Source: Actinomadura pelletieri DSM 43383 (lineage in GTDB: Bacteria > Actinomycetota > Actinomycetes > Streptosporangiales > Streptosporangiaceae). From it: a DNA stretch of 64,000 nucleotides. A model generated the notes under the pieces. The model was given only the letters and a program-made list of their open reading frames with translations, was not told where the DNA came from and searched no databases. Of this stretch, positions 29,311 to 37,941 are shown piece after piece. The stretch lies in assembly GCF_003634705.1 (NCBI RefSeq), contig NZ_RBWU01000002.1:248001-312000 (forward strand), read 5' to 3'. The position numbers were made by a program, and so were the translations under genes. How positions within the stretch are numbered: position 1 is the first letter of the stretch; every line of letters starts with the position of its first letter.

Positions 29311-29433
29311 CTAGAGGTCCTTGATGGTCTCGGCGAGGTGGCGGAAGTCCTCACGGCTCACGAGGATCGTGTGGGCGCCTTGACGTTCGACGAGCTTCGA
29401 GCGGTGGACGCCGCCCTGCTCACCGTGCTCGGG
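29311..29433 (-). pseudogene. Remnant of a toxin-antitoxin-type ORF (Phd/YefM-like reading)
   Basis: The minus strand reads ERQGAHTILVSREDFRHL, then AETIKDL and TAG. This resembles the C-terminal half of a Phd/YefM antitoxin, but there is no start codon giving more than 16 residues. In the same codon register the plus strand reads LTFDELRAVDAALLTVLGL and stops, which resembles a MazF C-terminus. GC bias by codon position slightly favours the minus reading. Either way only a fragment survives. Confidence 0.3.
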
Positions 29434-29580
29434 CTCACTCTCTGACCCTCAGGACGTCTGCTGCTGGCTGGGCGGGTGGCTTGGGGCATTTGGTTCCAGA
29501 TTTTTTCCGGGTGATGTCGATTCGGGGAGGGTGCCCTTCGTCGGTGGGGCGAGAGTCCACCGAGAGGAAGGGAGAACCCG

Positions 29581-30306
29581 ATGGACGCCATGCCTGAGAT
29601 CGCCGACCGTGAGACCTTCCAGGCCCAGCTGGACGAGCTTCGGGTCCGGGAGAAGGCGCACACGCGTGCGGGCGACGCGATCGCGGCGGCCCGGCGGAGG
29701 CTGCCGATGGTCGAGGTCGACGCCACCACGCCGCTGGTCGGCGCGGACGGCCCGGTCACCCTGCTGGACGCGTTCGAGGGACGCCGCCAGCTGATCGCGT
29801 ATTACATGATGTGGCACACGGGCCATCCGGCCGCGGAGCAGTGCGAGGGCTGCACGTACTACAACGGGAAGGTCCGCGAGCTGTCCTACCTGCACGCCGC
29901 AGGTATCACGTATGCGACCCTCTGCCAGGGCCCGTACGAGGAGAGCGTCCGGTACCGCGACTTCATGGGCTGGGACATGCCCTGGTACTCCGCCCAGGAC
30001 TCCGCCGAGACGCTCCTCGTCGGACGCCGGGTCGGCATGTTCCACCTGGTCTGCTACCTGCGGGACGGCGACCGCGTCTTCGAGACCTACTGGACGAACG
30101 GCCGCGGTGTCGAAGCGCTCGACAACACCTACCCGCTCATGGACATGACCGTTTACGGGCGCCAGGAGGAATGGGAGGACTCGCCCGAGGGCTGGCCGCA
30201 CGACGGCTCGATCGACGGCGGCTTCTTCCGCATCGACGGACGTCCCGCCTCGCAGTGGCCCCGGCTGGAGGCCGGACGTTCCGACGACCTCGGCACCGGC
30301 TCGTGA
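29581..30306 (+). CDS. DUF899 thioredoxin-like family protein
   Basis: 241 residues. Typical DUF899 features are RQLIAYYMMWHTG, a CxxC motif within AEQCEGCTYYNG, GITYATLCQGPYEE and FETYWTNGRGVE. The family is thioredoxin-fold-like and its reaction is not established. Upstream GGAAGGGAG serves ATG 29581. The gene overlaps the MFS transporter start (GTGA at 30303-30306), so the two are probably co-translated. Confidence 0.88.
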   Translation: MDAMPEIADRETFQAQLDELRVREKAHTRAGDAIAAARRRLPMVEVDATTPLVGADGPVTLLDAFEGRRQLIAYYMMWHTGHPAAEQCEGCTYYNGKVRELSYLHAAGITYATLCQGPYEESVRYRDFMGWDMPWYSAQDSAETLLVGRRVGMFHLVCYLRDGDRVFETYWTNGRGVEALDNTYPLMDMTVYGRQEEWEDSPEGWPHDGSIDGGFFRIDGRPASQWPRLEAGRSDDLGTGS

Positions 30307-31712
30307 CCCGGTTCAGCGCCAGGGATCGGTTGGTCCTGCTCGTCCTGCTCGGCGCGGGGTTCATGTTGTCCGTCGACTTCTCGATCCTGAACGTCGCGCT
30401 GCCGGAGGTCGGTGCCGGTGTCGGGTTGGGCGTGAAGGGGTTGCCCTGGATCACGTCCGCCTACGCGCTGCCCGCCGCCGGATTCACCCTGGTGTTCGGC
30501 CGCCTCGCCGACCTGTTCGGCCGCCGCAGGCTGTTCTTCGCCGGGATGGTGCTGCTCGTCGGGGCCTCGCTGCTCGGCGGCTTCGCCGTCAATCCGGAGA
30601 TGCTGCTGACCGCGCGGGCGTTGCAGGGCTTCGCGACCGCGATGACGATTCCCGCGACGCTGTCGCTGATCACGACCATGTTCGCCGAGGGGGCGCTGCG
30701 TGAGCGTGTCCTCGGGTTGAACGGGGCGCTGCTGTCCGGTGGTTTCACCGTCGGCGCGCTGGTCGGCGGCACCCTGGTCGGGCTGTTGAGCTGGCGGGCG
30801 GCGTTCTTCGCGAACGTCCCCGTCGCCGTGGCCATCCTGCTGGCGACACCTGTGCTGATCGGCGAGAGCAAGGCACCCGGTCGGACGCGGCTGGACCTGC
30901 CAGGAGCGGTCACCGTGTCCGGTGGCCTGCTGGCCGTGATCTACGCGGTCATCGAGCGGAGCGTTCCGGCGGCCATCGTCGGCGTGCTGTTGCTGGGCGC
31001 GTTCTGGATGATCGAGCTGCGTTCGCCCGCGCCGCTCGCCCCGGTGCACATCCTGCGGCGGCCCACGGTGAAGTGGGGCAACTACGGCGGGTTCATGATC
31101 TTCGCGATGGAGCCCGCGATGATCTTCCTGATGACCCTCTACCTCCAGCAGGTCCTGGACCTGTCCCCACTGGCCACGGGGTTGATCTTCGGGATTCCCG
31201 GGTTGGCGTCGGTGGCCGCCGGGGTGATCGCCGGACGGGTCATCGGCCGTCTCGGCGGTCGCCGCGTCCTGACGGCGGGCCTCGCCGTGCAGGGGCTGGC
31301 GACCGTTCCGCTGATCTTCCTGGGGGCCGACCGGGCGGCGATCGCCGTCCTCGTACCGGCGCTGTTCATCGGGTTCTTCGGGCATGTCGGGGCGATCGTC
31401 GCGTTCACGGTGACCGCGACGTCCGGCCTGCCGGACGAGCAGCAGGGCCTCGCGACGGGCCTGGCCTCGATGACCCAGCAGGTGGCCCTGACCGTGGGCA
31501 TCCCGGTGATGGGCGCGGTCGCCGCGTCCCAGAGCGGGGAACTGGCCGGTATCCATCTCGCGCTCGGCGTGATCGTGGCGGTGACGCTCCTCAGCGTCGC
31601 GATGCTCTGGTTCGGGCTCCGTCCACGCGACCACGACGGCCACGGGAACGCGGAAGCGCCTGTCAGCACGCGTCCGACGGCGAACGAAAGGATCGTGAGC
31701 ATGCCCTCCTAG
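30303..31712 (+). CDS. MFS drug-efflux transporter (DHA2/EmrB-QacA type)
   Basis: 469 residues with about 14 hydrophobic segments. Motif A follows helix 2 (GRLADLFGRRRLFFAG). The segment SVDFSILNVALPEVG in helix 1 is typical of proton-coupled DHA2 exporters. GTG 30303 overlaps the DUF899 stop. Substrate unknown; the pairing with a DUF899 protein suggests a shared stress role (inference). Confidence 0.88.
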   Translation: MTRFSARDRLVLLVLLGAGFMLSVDFSILNVALPEVGAGVGLGVKGLPWITSAYALPAAGFTLVFGRLADLFGRRRLFFAGMVLLVGASLLGGFAVNPEMLLTARALQGFATAMTIPATLSLITTMFAEGALRERVLGLNGALLSGGFTVGALVGGTLVGLLSWRAAFFANVPVAVAILLATPVLIGESKAPGRTRLDLPGAVTVSGGLLAVIYAVIERSVPAAIVGVLLLGAFWMIELRSPAPLAPVHILRRPTVKWGNYGGFMIFAMEPAMIFLMTLYLQQVLDLSPLATGLIFGIPGLASVAAGVIAGRVIGRLGGRRVLTAGLAVQGLATVPLIFLGADRAAIAVLVPALFIGFFGHVGAIVAFTVTATSGLPDEQQGLATGLASMTQQVALTVGIPVMGAVAASQSGELAGIHLALGVIVAVTLLSVAMLWFGLRPRDHDGHGNAEAPVSTRPTANERIVSMPS

Positions 31713-31744
31713 ACGAGACCCGCTCCGCCGGGCTCTGAGCGGTT

Positions 31745-32518
31745 CTAGGACGGCCAGAGCGGGGGCCGCTTCTCGTTGAAGGCGGCGATGCCCTCGCGGC
31801 GGTCGGCGGACAGCGCGGCGGTGCGCCAGGCGTTCTCCTCCAGGTCGAGCCCCGCGTCCAGGGGGACGCCGCCGCCGAGCCGCAGGACGCGCTTGGCGGC
31901 CCGGACGGCGACCGGCGAGTTCCCCGCGATCCCCCCGGCGAGTGCCAGGGCCTCCTCGCGGGCCTTTCCCGCGGGCACCCTCCGGTCGGCGAGGCCGTAC
32001 TCCACGGCCTCGTCGACCCGGAGGCGGCGGCCGGTGAACACCAGGTCGGCGGCCTTGCCCGGCCCGAGACGGCGCAGCGCGAGCTGGGTCCCGCCGCCGC
32101 CCGGGACGAGCCCGACGCTCACCTCCGGCAACCCGAACACCGCCGTCTCGTCCGCGACGATCAGGTCGGCGGACAGGGCGAACTCGCAGCCGCCGCCGAG
32201 CGCGAAGCCGTGCACGGCCGCGATCACCGGCTGCGGCAGGTTCAGCACGCCGCCGAACGCGGCCCGGAACACGGGCCGCTGGGCGAGCAGCTCCGCGTCC
32301 GTCATCGCGTTGCGTTCCTTGAGGTCGGCGCCGACACAGAACGCCTTTTCCCCGGCCGCGCTCAGCACCACCGCACGCACGGAATCGTCCGCCGCCACAT
32401 CCGCGCACACCGCGGCGAGCCGTCGCGCCATCGCCGTCGACAGGGCGTTCAGCGCCTCCGCCCGATCCAGCACGATCTCGGCGACATGCCCCTCGGCCCG
32501 CAACTTCACACCGTCCAT
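31745..32518 (-). CDS. Enoyl-CoA hydratase/isomerase family protein
   Basis: 257 residues, standard crotonase length. The oxyanion loop HGFALGGGCEFALSADL carries one catalytic-region Glu, and FGLPEVSVGLVPGGGG supplies the second Glu. It would hydrate trans-2-enoyl-CoA in fatty-acid or amino-acid catabolism. ATG 32518. It is convergent with the MFS gene; the 32-bp gap holds an imperfect GC-rich inverted repeat. Confidence 0.9.
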   Translation of the reverse strand: MDGVKLRAEGHVAEIVLDRAEALNALSTAMARRLAAVCADVAADDSVRAVVLSAAGEKAFCVGADLKERNAMTDAELLAQRPVFRAAFGGVLNLPQPVIAAVHGFALGGGCEFALSADLIVADETAVFGLPEVSVGLVPGGGGTQLALRRLGPGKAADLVFTGRRLRVDEAVEYGLADRRVPAGKAREEALALAGGIAGNSPVAVRAAKRVLRLGGGVPLDAGLDLEENAWRTAALSADRREGIAAFNEKRPPLWPS

Positions 32519-33075
32519 GAATCGGCACTGTACTAAAGCCGAAGGTGAGTATTTGCGGTCAAGTTCCGGCGGGTAAATGAGTTAGGCGCCGGTGGGCGAC
32601 GTCGGGGTCAAGACCAGGTGACGATGCCGTGGTCCGCGCCGCCCGAGGCGAGAGTTCGGACGTCCGGGCTGAAAGCGAGGTTGGTCGGCCCCCGCACGCC
32701 TCCACGAAGGCCAAAACCACCGCCGGGCTGGGCAACTGGTCCCCTCGTGGGGCCCGGGCCAATGTCGCCATCGCTTATCCGATGCGCCTCACCAGTTCGC
32801 GATAGGTCGGCCGACCCGCTCTCTCCCGTGATTTTCGCAGGTCAGATGCGAATTTCTGTGTCGGCCACGCAGTAGGATGAGAATCTGCTGCCCCGTCCCA
32901 TGAAACTAATTTTGACCAATATGAACCGGACGGGTTGAGGTAGCCTGATTCGAACTGTGTCCCGATCCGGTCAATGTCGCTTACCGTGACGATCGATCAC
33001 CTGAATTGCAGGAGCGCGGTCAGTGACTGAGTCTGTGGGCGGAGTCGGGTCACCGGGTCTCGCGGCCGCTCGATT
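32519..33075. other. Gene-poor gap with decayed gene and locus 1 leader
   Basis: No intact gene. The left half holds an HTH/WD40 pseudogene on the minus strand (32608-32870). The right half is AT-richer, including TTGACC at 32914, and precedes peptide/ABC locus 1. A Shine-Dalgarno-like CAGGAG at 33009-33014 stands before GTG 33023, a frame that does not code the conserved peptide. Confidence 0.6.
32608..32870 (-). pseudogene. Decayed HTH/WD40-repeat regulator gene
   Basis: Upstream in the minus orientation one frame reads FASDLRKSRERAGRPTYREL then VRRIG, TAA, and continues ATLARAPRGDQLPSPAVVL and AFVEACGG. This is the helix-turn-helix start of actinomycete STAND/WD40 regulators with an in-frame stop. 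About 120 bp further on, the shifted frame reads LAFSPDVRTLASGGADHG then IVTWS and stops, the end of a WD40 repeat. The middle of the gene is deleted, fusing the two ends out of frame. No start codon is visible. Confidence 0.55.
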
Positions 33076-33354
33076 GTGTCCTGCCTGGCAGGGGTTGACG
33101 AGATCAAGGGCAAGGTCTCGGACTGGAGCAAGGGCACCAACAAGAGGGATGCCGTCAAAAACTTGGGTGACGACGAGTTCGCGGTCAAGGCCGAGTACAG
33201 GAGGACGCACTCGCCCAGCAAGACCCTGAACGTCTGGAACAAGTCCGGTGCCGGGACCACCATCACCAGTGGTCCGGGCACGAAGACAATCAGCCTCCTG
33301 GCATGCCACCAACGGCGCGCTCAGAAGGACAAGTGCGGCAAGTGGGTTGCCTGA
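33076..33354 (+). CDS. Small basic Cys-pair protein, peptide/ABC locus 1
   Basis: 92 residues from GTG 33076. The conserved core VKAEYRR, then LNVWNKSGAGTTITSG, and the tail C77-x9-C87-GKW align with the peptide of locus 2 (54574-54933), which reads VKNEYNR, LWNKRGKGKTT and C-x9-C-SKW. Unlike that protein, no signal peptide is encoded: the in-frame stop at 33028 closes the frame upstream. The start is therefore uncertain, and the N-terminus may have been lost by a frameshift (GTG 33023 in another frame has a good Shine-Dalgarno). A stem-loop follows the stop, then the ABC genes. Function unknown; exported peptide by analogy. Confidence 0.6.
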   Translation: MSCLAGVDEIKGKVSDWSKGTNKRDAVKNLGDDEFAVKAEYRRTHSPSKTLNVWNKSGAGTTITSGPGTKTISLLACHQRRAQKDKCGKWVA

Positions 33355-33368
33355 CCTACTTCAGTGAT

Positions 33369-33396
33369 GACCCCGGGCCAGTACTGGTCCGGGGTC
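33369..33396 (+). terminator. Stem-loop between peptide and ABC genes, locus 1
   Basis: GACCCCGG and CCGGGGTC flank the inner CCA/TGG pairs, giving an almost perfect 28-base inverted repeat 15 bases after the peptide stop and 41 before the ATPase start. The equivalent position in locus 2 also has a stem-loop. It could be a partial terminator that keeps transporter levels below peptide levels (inference). Confidence 0.65.
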
Positions 33397-33437
33397 TTCC
33401 CCGTCCGGCCCAAGAGCCCTGAGAGAAGGAATCGGTA

Positions 33438-34122
33438 ATGAAACCAGACGATCAGACGAACGGCGCATTGCGCATAGCGGGGCTGACCCACGCGGTGTCG
33501 GACCGGCCCATCTTCACCGACCTGGAATTCACGGTGCGCTCCGGTGAGTCGGTGGCCGTCGTCGGGCCCAGCGGCAGCGGCAAGACGACGCTCCTGATGT
33601 GCCTCCTCGGTCTGATCAAACCGAGCGCGGGACGGGTCGAGGTGGCGGGCGCGGACATCACCCGGCTCTCCACCCGAGCGCTCGCGGCGCACCGGCGCCG
33701 ACATCTCGGCGTCGTCTTCCAGTTCGGAGAGCTGTTACCAGAATTAACCCCACTCGAGAACGTCGCACTGCCCGCGCTGCTCGCCGGCAGGAATCACCAG
33801 AAGGCGTACGCGTCCGCCGAACGCCTCCTGGGGGACCTCGGCGTCCCCCCAGGACAACACCATGACGGGCCTGCTGTCGGGTGGCGAACGGCAACGTACC
33901 GCCGTGGCACGTGCACTGATCAACGAACCGGCCGTGATGTTGGCGGACGAACCGACCGGGGCGCTCGACTGGACGACGCGCGACGCCGTGGCGAGCACGC
34001 TCTACTCCTTGGCGCGCGACCGTGACTGCGCGCTCCTGGTCGTCACCCACGATCCGGCGGTGGCCGGTCGTGCCGACCGGCGGCTCCGGCTGGACGCCGG
34101 AAAACTGACCGAGGTGGCCTGA
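33438..34122 (+). pseudogene. ABC transporter ATP-binding protein, frameshifted (locus 1)
   Basis: MacB/LolD-type ATPase split over two frames. Frame one has Walker A GPSGSGKTT and the Q-loop region FQFGELLPELTPLENVALP. The second frame carries the signature LSGGERQRTAVARAL, Walker B VMLADEPTGALD and the H-loop VVTHDP. The break falls at a six-C run (33845-33850): removing one C restores GVPQDNTMTGLLSGG, matching the intact paralogue at 55006-55689. It may be a true mutation, slippage-dependent expression or a sequencing error in the homopolymer. ATG 33438 has GAAGGAA upstream; the 3' end overlaps the permease (TGATG). Confidence 0.85.
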
Positions 34123-36281
34123 TGATTCGTCGGAGCCTCTGGTGGCAACTGCTGCGCATCGGCTGGAACATCGGGCGCGGCGCTTCGGGCGACCGGATCC
34201 GGTTCATCGCCCTGTTGCTGGCGTCGGCGACGCTGGCCCTCATCGCGTCCACGGCCGTGGCCGCCGTGGCGGTCGTCGACGCACGCGACGGCGTCGAGCG
34301 AACGCGGGGCCCGTTGTTCGCCGACGACGGCGAGCCGGCGACCGCCCTGTGGAGGGTCGAGTTCGACACGGTCGACCAAGTCCAGCACTCGGTGGTGTTC
34401 GTGGAGCCGCTCACCGCGTCGGCCGCGCCGCCGCCGGGCCTTCCGCGATGGCCGGCCCGAGGAGAGGCGTACCTGTCGCCGGAACTCCTCCGGCTCGGCG
34501 CACCCGAGAACATCTCAGCCAGGTACGGCCACCTGGCGGGTCTCGTCCAACGAAACGGGCTCGCCTCGCCGGGAGAGCGAATCGCCTATGTGCGACCTCC
34601 CCACCCGAATCTCCGGTCGGACGACTGGTTCAAGATCACTGGCTTCGGCCAGGCCGTCGGGTTGGGCGAAGCGCAGGCCGCGCGTCCGCTGTCCATGTTC
34701 CTCGACGCCCTGATCGGCCTGCTCGCGGTTCCCGCGGTAGCCCTGCTCGTGGTCGCCGCGCGCTGCGGCTCGACCGCCCGAGATCGTCGCAGCGCCCTGT
34801 TGCAGGCGCTGGGCGGGCTGGCGCGGCACCGCGCGGTGGTCAACCTTGGTGAGGCCGCGCTGCCCGCGACGGCCGGCGCCTGCCTGGGAGCCGTCCCGAT
34901 TCTCACAGCGATGATCGTCGACATCCGCATACCGGGGACCGGCTACCTGATCGGCTCCACCGACCTGCGCGCCGTGTGGTGGACGATCCCCGCCGTGGTG
35001 CTCGCGACGGTCCTCATCACGCTCACCGCCGTCGTCATGCTGGACCGCGTCGACCGTGCCGGGAAGACCACCAGACCCCGCTCGTTCTCCGGTCCGGTGC
35101 CCCGGTGGCGCCTTGTCCTGTGCGCGGTCATGTTCGCCGTCGAGGCCGTCAGCGGCTTCGTGGACGGAGACGTCGGCTTCTACCTCTACCTGACCGGCGC
35201 GCTCGGCGTGTTGGCGACCCTGCCCTCCGTCGCCGCCGCTTTGAGCCGCGGGCTCGGCGAGCGCATCGCCGCGTTCGGCCGACGGCGAGGACGCCCCGCT
35301 CCCTTGACGGCGGGCCGGTGGATCGTCGCCCACCCCGGTGTGGTGACACGCCTCGCGGTCGCCGTCATCATCGGACTCGGCCTGATCACCCAGGTCCAGG
35401 TGTGGCACAGCAGACTGAGCGAACCCGAGAAGGAGGCCGTCGCCACCGAAAAGCGCGTCGGCGGCGGAGTCCTGCTCGTGAGCGCCGAAACGGACCTCAC
35501 CCCCGCCCAGATCAGCGCATTCGCCGGCCACCTCCCACCCGCCTACACGATCTTGGGCCTGCACACTCCGGAGAACAGCCCAACGACCGCGGTCGCCCCC
35601 TGCCCGGCCCTCAGGAGCGTCCACCTCACCTGTCCCACCACGTCCACAGCGCTCAGAACCGGCGAGGGGGACACGAGAGTGCAGGAACTGCACCGCTGGC
35701 AGGGCAAACAAAACGGACAGATGATCGTCCGCACCGGATCGATCACCGGCTCGAAGCTGGACGCCCTCGCCGTCCTGTCCGCCCCGGAGACCGGATCCCA
35801 GACGACACCGGTGAAGCAGGCCGCCTACGCCACACTCCCGCTACCGAAAGTCGACCAGCTGGGTGCGGACTCGCTCATCTCGGCGAAATCAGACTCCCAG
35901 ATGGCGAGATGGCTCGTCCTGTTCGGCGTCTGCGGCATGCTGATCCTCATGCTGGCGGCTGCGGTGAGCGCCGCCGCCGAGTTCCTACGCTTCAGCCCGG
36001 CCCTCATGCCCCTGACGATCCAGACGGACGGCCACCGCATCTTCATCTCGATCGCCCTGTGGAACCTCGCCGTCCCCCTGACCCTGGCAACGCTCATCGG
36101 CACGGCCGTCACAGCCTGGCAGGGCCTCCATTTCATAGCCGTAGTGGACGAAGGCACCTTCTCCTGGGAGACCTTGGCCATCGCCACCACCACCGGCACG
36201 CTCCTCGCCTTCGCCATAGCCCTAGCCGGAGGCCTGTCCGCCACCCGCGCCGCCCCCCGCTGGCGACCAACAGGAGACTGA
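34122..36281 (+). CDS. ABC transporter permease, FtsX/MacB-like, locus 1
   Basis: 719 residues. A first membrane helix (about 28-50) precedes a ~140-residue extracytoplasmic domain containing PPPGLPRWPARGEAYLSPEL and LASPGERIAYVRPP. A three-helix block (about 190-310), further helices (320-410), a second extracytoplasmic domain with Cys residues (about 420-600) and three C-terminal helices follow. This is a doubled FtsX-like layout. It is clearly paralogous to the permease at 55686-57887, sharing those motifs and TGFGQA.GLGEA. It probably works with the ATPase encoded upstream, which is frameshifted here. Likely role: release of, or protection from, the small Cys-pair protein (inference). Confidence 0.85.
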   Translation: MIRRSLWWQLLRIGWNIGRGASGDRIRFIALLLASATLALIASTAVAAVAVVDARDGVERTRGPLFADDGEPATALWRVEFDTVDQVQHSVVFVEPLTASAAPPPGLPRWPARGEAYLSPELLRLGAPENISARYGHLAGLVQRNGLASPGERIAYVRPPHPNLRSDDWFKITGFGQAVGLGEAQAARPLSMFLDALIGLLAVPAVALLVVAARCGSTARDRRSALLQALGGLARHRAVVNLGEAALPATAGACLGAVPILTAMIVDIRIPGTGYLIGSTDLRAVWWTIPAVVLATVLITLTAVVMLDRVDRAGKTTRPRSFSGPVPRWRLVLCAVMFAVEAVSGFVDGDVGFYLYLTGALGVLATLPSVAAALSRGLGERIAAFGRRRGRPAPLTAGRWIVAHPGVVTRLAVAVIIGLGLITQVQVWHSRLSEPEKEAVATEKRVGGGVLLVSAETDLTPAQISAFAGHLPPAYTILGLHTPENSPTTAVAPCPALRSVHLTCPTTSTALRTGEGDTRVQELHRWQGKQNGQMIVRTGSITGSKLDALAVLSAPETGSQTTPVKQAAYATLPLPKVDQLGADSLISAKSDSQMARWLVLFGVCGMLILMLAAAVSAAAEFLRFSPALMPLTIQTDGHRIFISIALWNLAVPLTLATLIGTAVTAWQGLHFIAVVDEGTFSWETLAIATTTGTLLAFAIALAGGLSATRAAPRWRPTGD

Positions 36282-36962
36282 CCACCCCTCCGCTGATCAC
36301 TCAGACCACGACACGCCCGTCCCGCCCTCCCCGGCAACCAGCCGGGGAGGTCAAAGCGCTACCAGCGAACGCACGCCCCCAGCCCACCACCGCCACCGCC
36401 ACCGCGCAGCGATCTCAGGGTTCGCGATCACGTCCAAAGGCAGGTTCAAGCGAAGCGAGACCCTGATCGCGCAGCGAGCCGCCAGGTGAGTCGAAGCGAT
36501 GCCGGGTGCACGGCCGCGACCACCTGGACCATCCGTACGAGCTGACCTCAGCCCGCCTCCGCAACCCCGCGACAACCTGGGCCACTGCGATCGCGTCCGA
36601 AGGCAGGTTCAAGCGAAGCGAGACCCTGATCGCGCAGCGAGCCGCCAGGTGAGTCGAAGCGATGCCGGGTGCACGGCCGCGACCACCTGGACCATCCGTA
36701 CGAGCTGACCTCAGCCCGCCTCCGCAACCCCGCGACAACCTGGGCCACTGCGATCGCGTCCGAAGGCAGGTTCAAGCGAAGCGAGACCCTGATCGCGCAG
36801 CGAGCCTCTAGGCGAGCCGGAGCGATGCCAGCGATCGCACCGCAGTTCACGACGATGGAGGGCCCCCAGGGCCCGAAGGAGGAGTGCACTGCAATAAACA
36901 CAGCAGGGCGCGCAGCGCCCGAAGGAGGAGAGAAATACAAAACAACGCGCTTGGATGGGGTG
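36282..36962. other. Intergenic region between ABC locus 1 and birA
   Basis: 681 bp. Mostly the 163-bp tandem repeat (36425-36820). It is followed by a short direct duplication of GGGC(C/G)CGAAGGAGGAG (about 36870 and 36918) and a short AT-rich leader before birA. Short frames inside the repeat are artefacts of its composition. Confidence 0.65.
36425..36820. repeat. 163-bp tandem repeat, about 2.4 copies
   Basis: The segment CAGGTTCAAGCGAAGCGAG recurs at 36441, 36604 and 36767, an exact 163-bp period; copies 1 and 2 are nearly identical. The unit includes GCGAGCCGCCAGGTGAGTCG, close to GCGAGCCGCCAGGCGAGCGA of the dispersed hairpin family, so the two repeats seem related. The period is not a multiple of three. 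Confidence 0.85.
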
Positions 36963-37823
36963 ATGAGTGAGTCACCCTTTAGTGATCTTGGTCGGCCGCC
37001 GTTGCGGGAGGCGGCGTTGGAGCGGGCGCTTGTGCGGGACGGGGGGTTGTGGCGGGAGGTGCGGGTGGTGGATGAGACGGGGTCCACCAATGCCGATCTC
37101 GCCGTGCGGGCCCGGGAGGGGGCGGTGGAGGGCACCGTGCTCGTCGCCGAGTCGCAGACGGCGGGGCGGGGGCGGTTGGGGAGGGCCTGGGCGGCGCCGC
37201 CGCGGTCGGGGTTGATGTTCTCGATGTTGGTGCGGCCGCGGGTGCCGGTGCCGATGCTGGGGTGGGCGTCGTTGCTTACGGGTGTCGCCGTGGCGTCCGC
37301 GGTGCGGCGGATGACGGCGTGGTCGGAGGCGGGGGAGGGGTTTCTCGGGGACGGCGGGGACGTGGCCGTGGACGTGCGGCTGAAGTGGCCGAACGACCTG
37401 CTGGTGGGGGACCGGAAGCTCGCCGGGATACTGGTGGAGAAGGTCGAGGACGGGCTCGTCGTCGGTGTGGGTCTGAACGTCGGGCTGCGGGAGGAGGAGT
37501 TGCCCGTGGCGACGGCGACGTCCCTCGCGATCGAGGGGGCGCCGTTGACCGATCGGGCGCCGCTGCTGCGGGCGATCCTGCGCGAGTTCGCGACCTGGTA
37601 TCAGGAGTGGACGGCGCTGGACGGCGACCCGGAGAGCAGCGGGCTGCGTACGGCCTATAAGAATCTGTGTGTGACGCTCGGCCGGGAGGTCAGGGTGGAG
37701 TTGCCCGGCGAGATGCGGGTCGCGGGGACGGCGCGGGACGTGGACGGTGCGGGGCGGCTGGTGGTGTCCGGTCCGGGAGGGGACACCGCGATCAGCGCCG
37801 GTGATGTCGTGCATGTCCGATGA
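36963..37823 (+). CDS. birA: Biotin--[acetyl-CoA carboxylase] ligase
   Basis: 286 residues. It attaches biotin to Lys of the AccA biotinyl domain via biotinyl-AMP. The nucleotide/biotin loop is GRGRLGRAW; also present are DETGSTNADLA, LKWPNDLLVGDRKLAGIL and a small C-terminal SH3-like domain (GREVRVELPGEM). There is no N-terminal helix-turn-helix, so it is a group I, non-regulatory ligase. ATG 36963 chosen where the family begins; the longer frame reads into the upstream repeats. Confidence 0.92.
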   Translation: MSESPFSDLGRPPLREAALERALVRDGGLWREVRVVDETGSTNADLAVRAREGAVEGTVLVAESQTAGRGRLGRAWAAPPRSGLMFSMLVRPRVPVPMLGWASLLTGVAVASAVRRMTAWSEAGEGFLGDGGDVAVDVRLKWPNDLLVGDRKLAGILVEKVEDGLVVGVGLNVGLREEELPVATATSLAIEGAPLTDRAPLLRAILREFATWYQEWTALDGDPESSGLRTAYKNLCVTLGREVRVELPGEMRVAGTARDVDGAGRLVVSGPGGDTAISAGDVVHVR

Positions 37824-37941
37824 AGAGGGAATAGTCGAGGGGGTCGCGAGCCGACAGTGCGGCTGATCTGCACCGATATGTCCGAGAACAGGGTTAGGAT
37901 GCCGAGGCCACGGCCCATGGCGGCGGCCGACTGAGGGGCGG

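Noticed and set aside
30153..32528. 791-residue minus-strand frame
   Set aside because: Its right part is the enoyl-CoA hydratase read in another frame and the rest is antisense to the MFS gene.
36548..37135. Minus-strand frame with internal repeats across the 163-bp array
   Set aside because: The period is not a multiple of three, and the frame runs antisense into birA.
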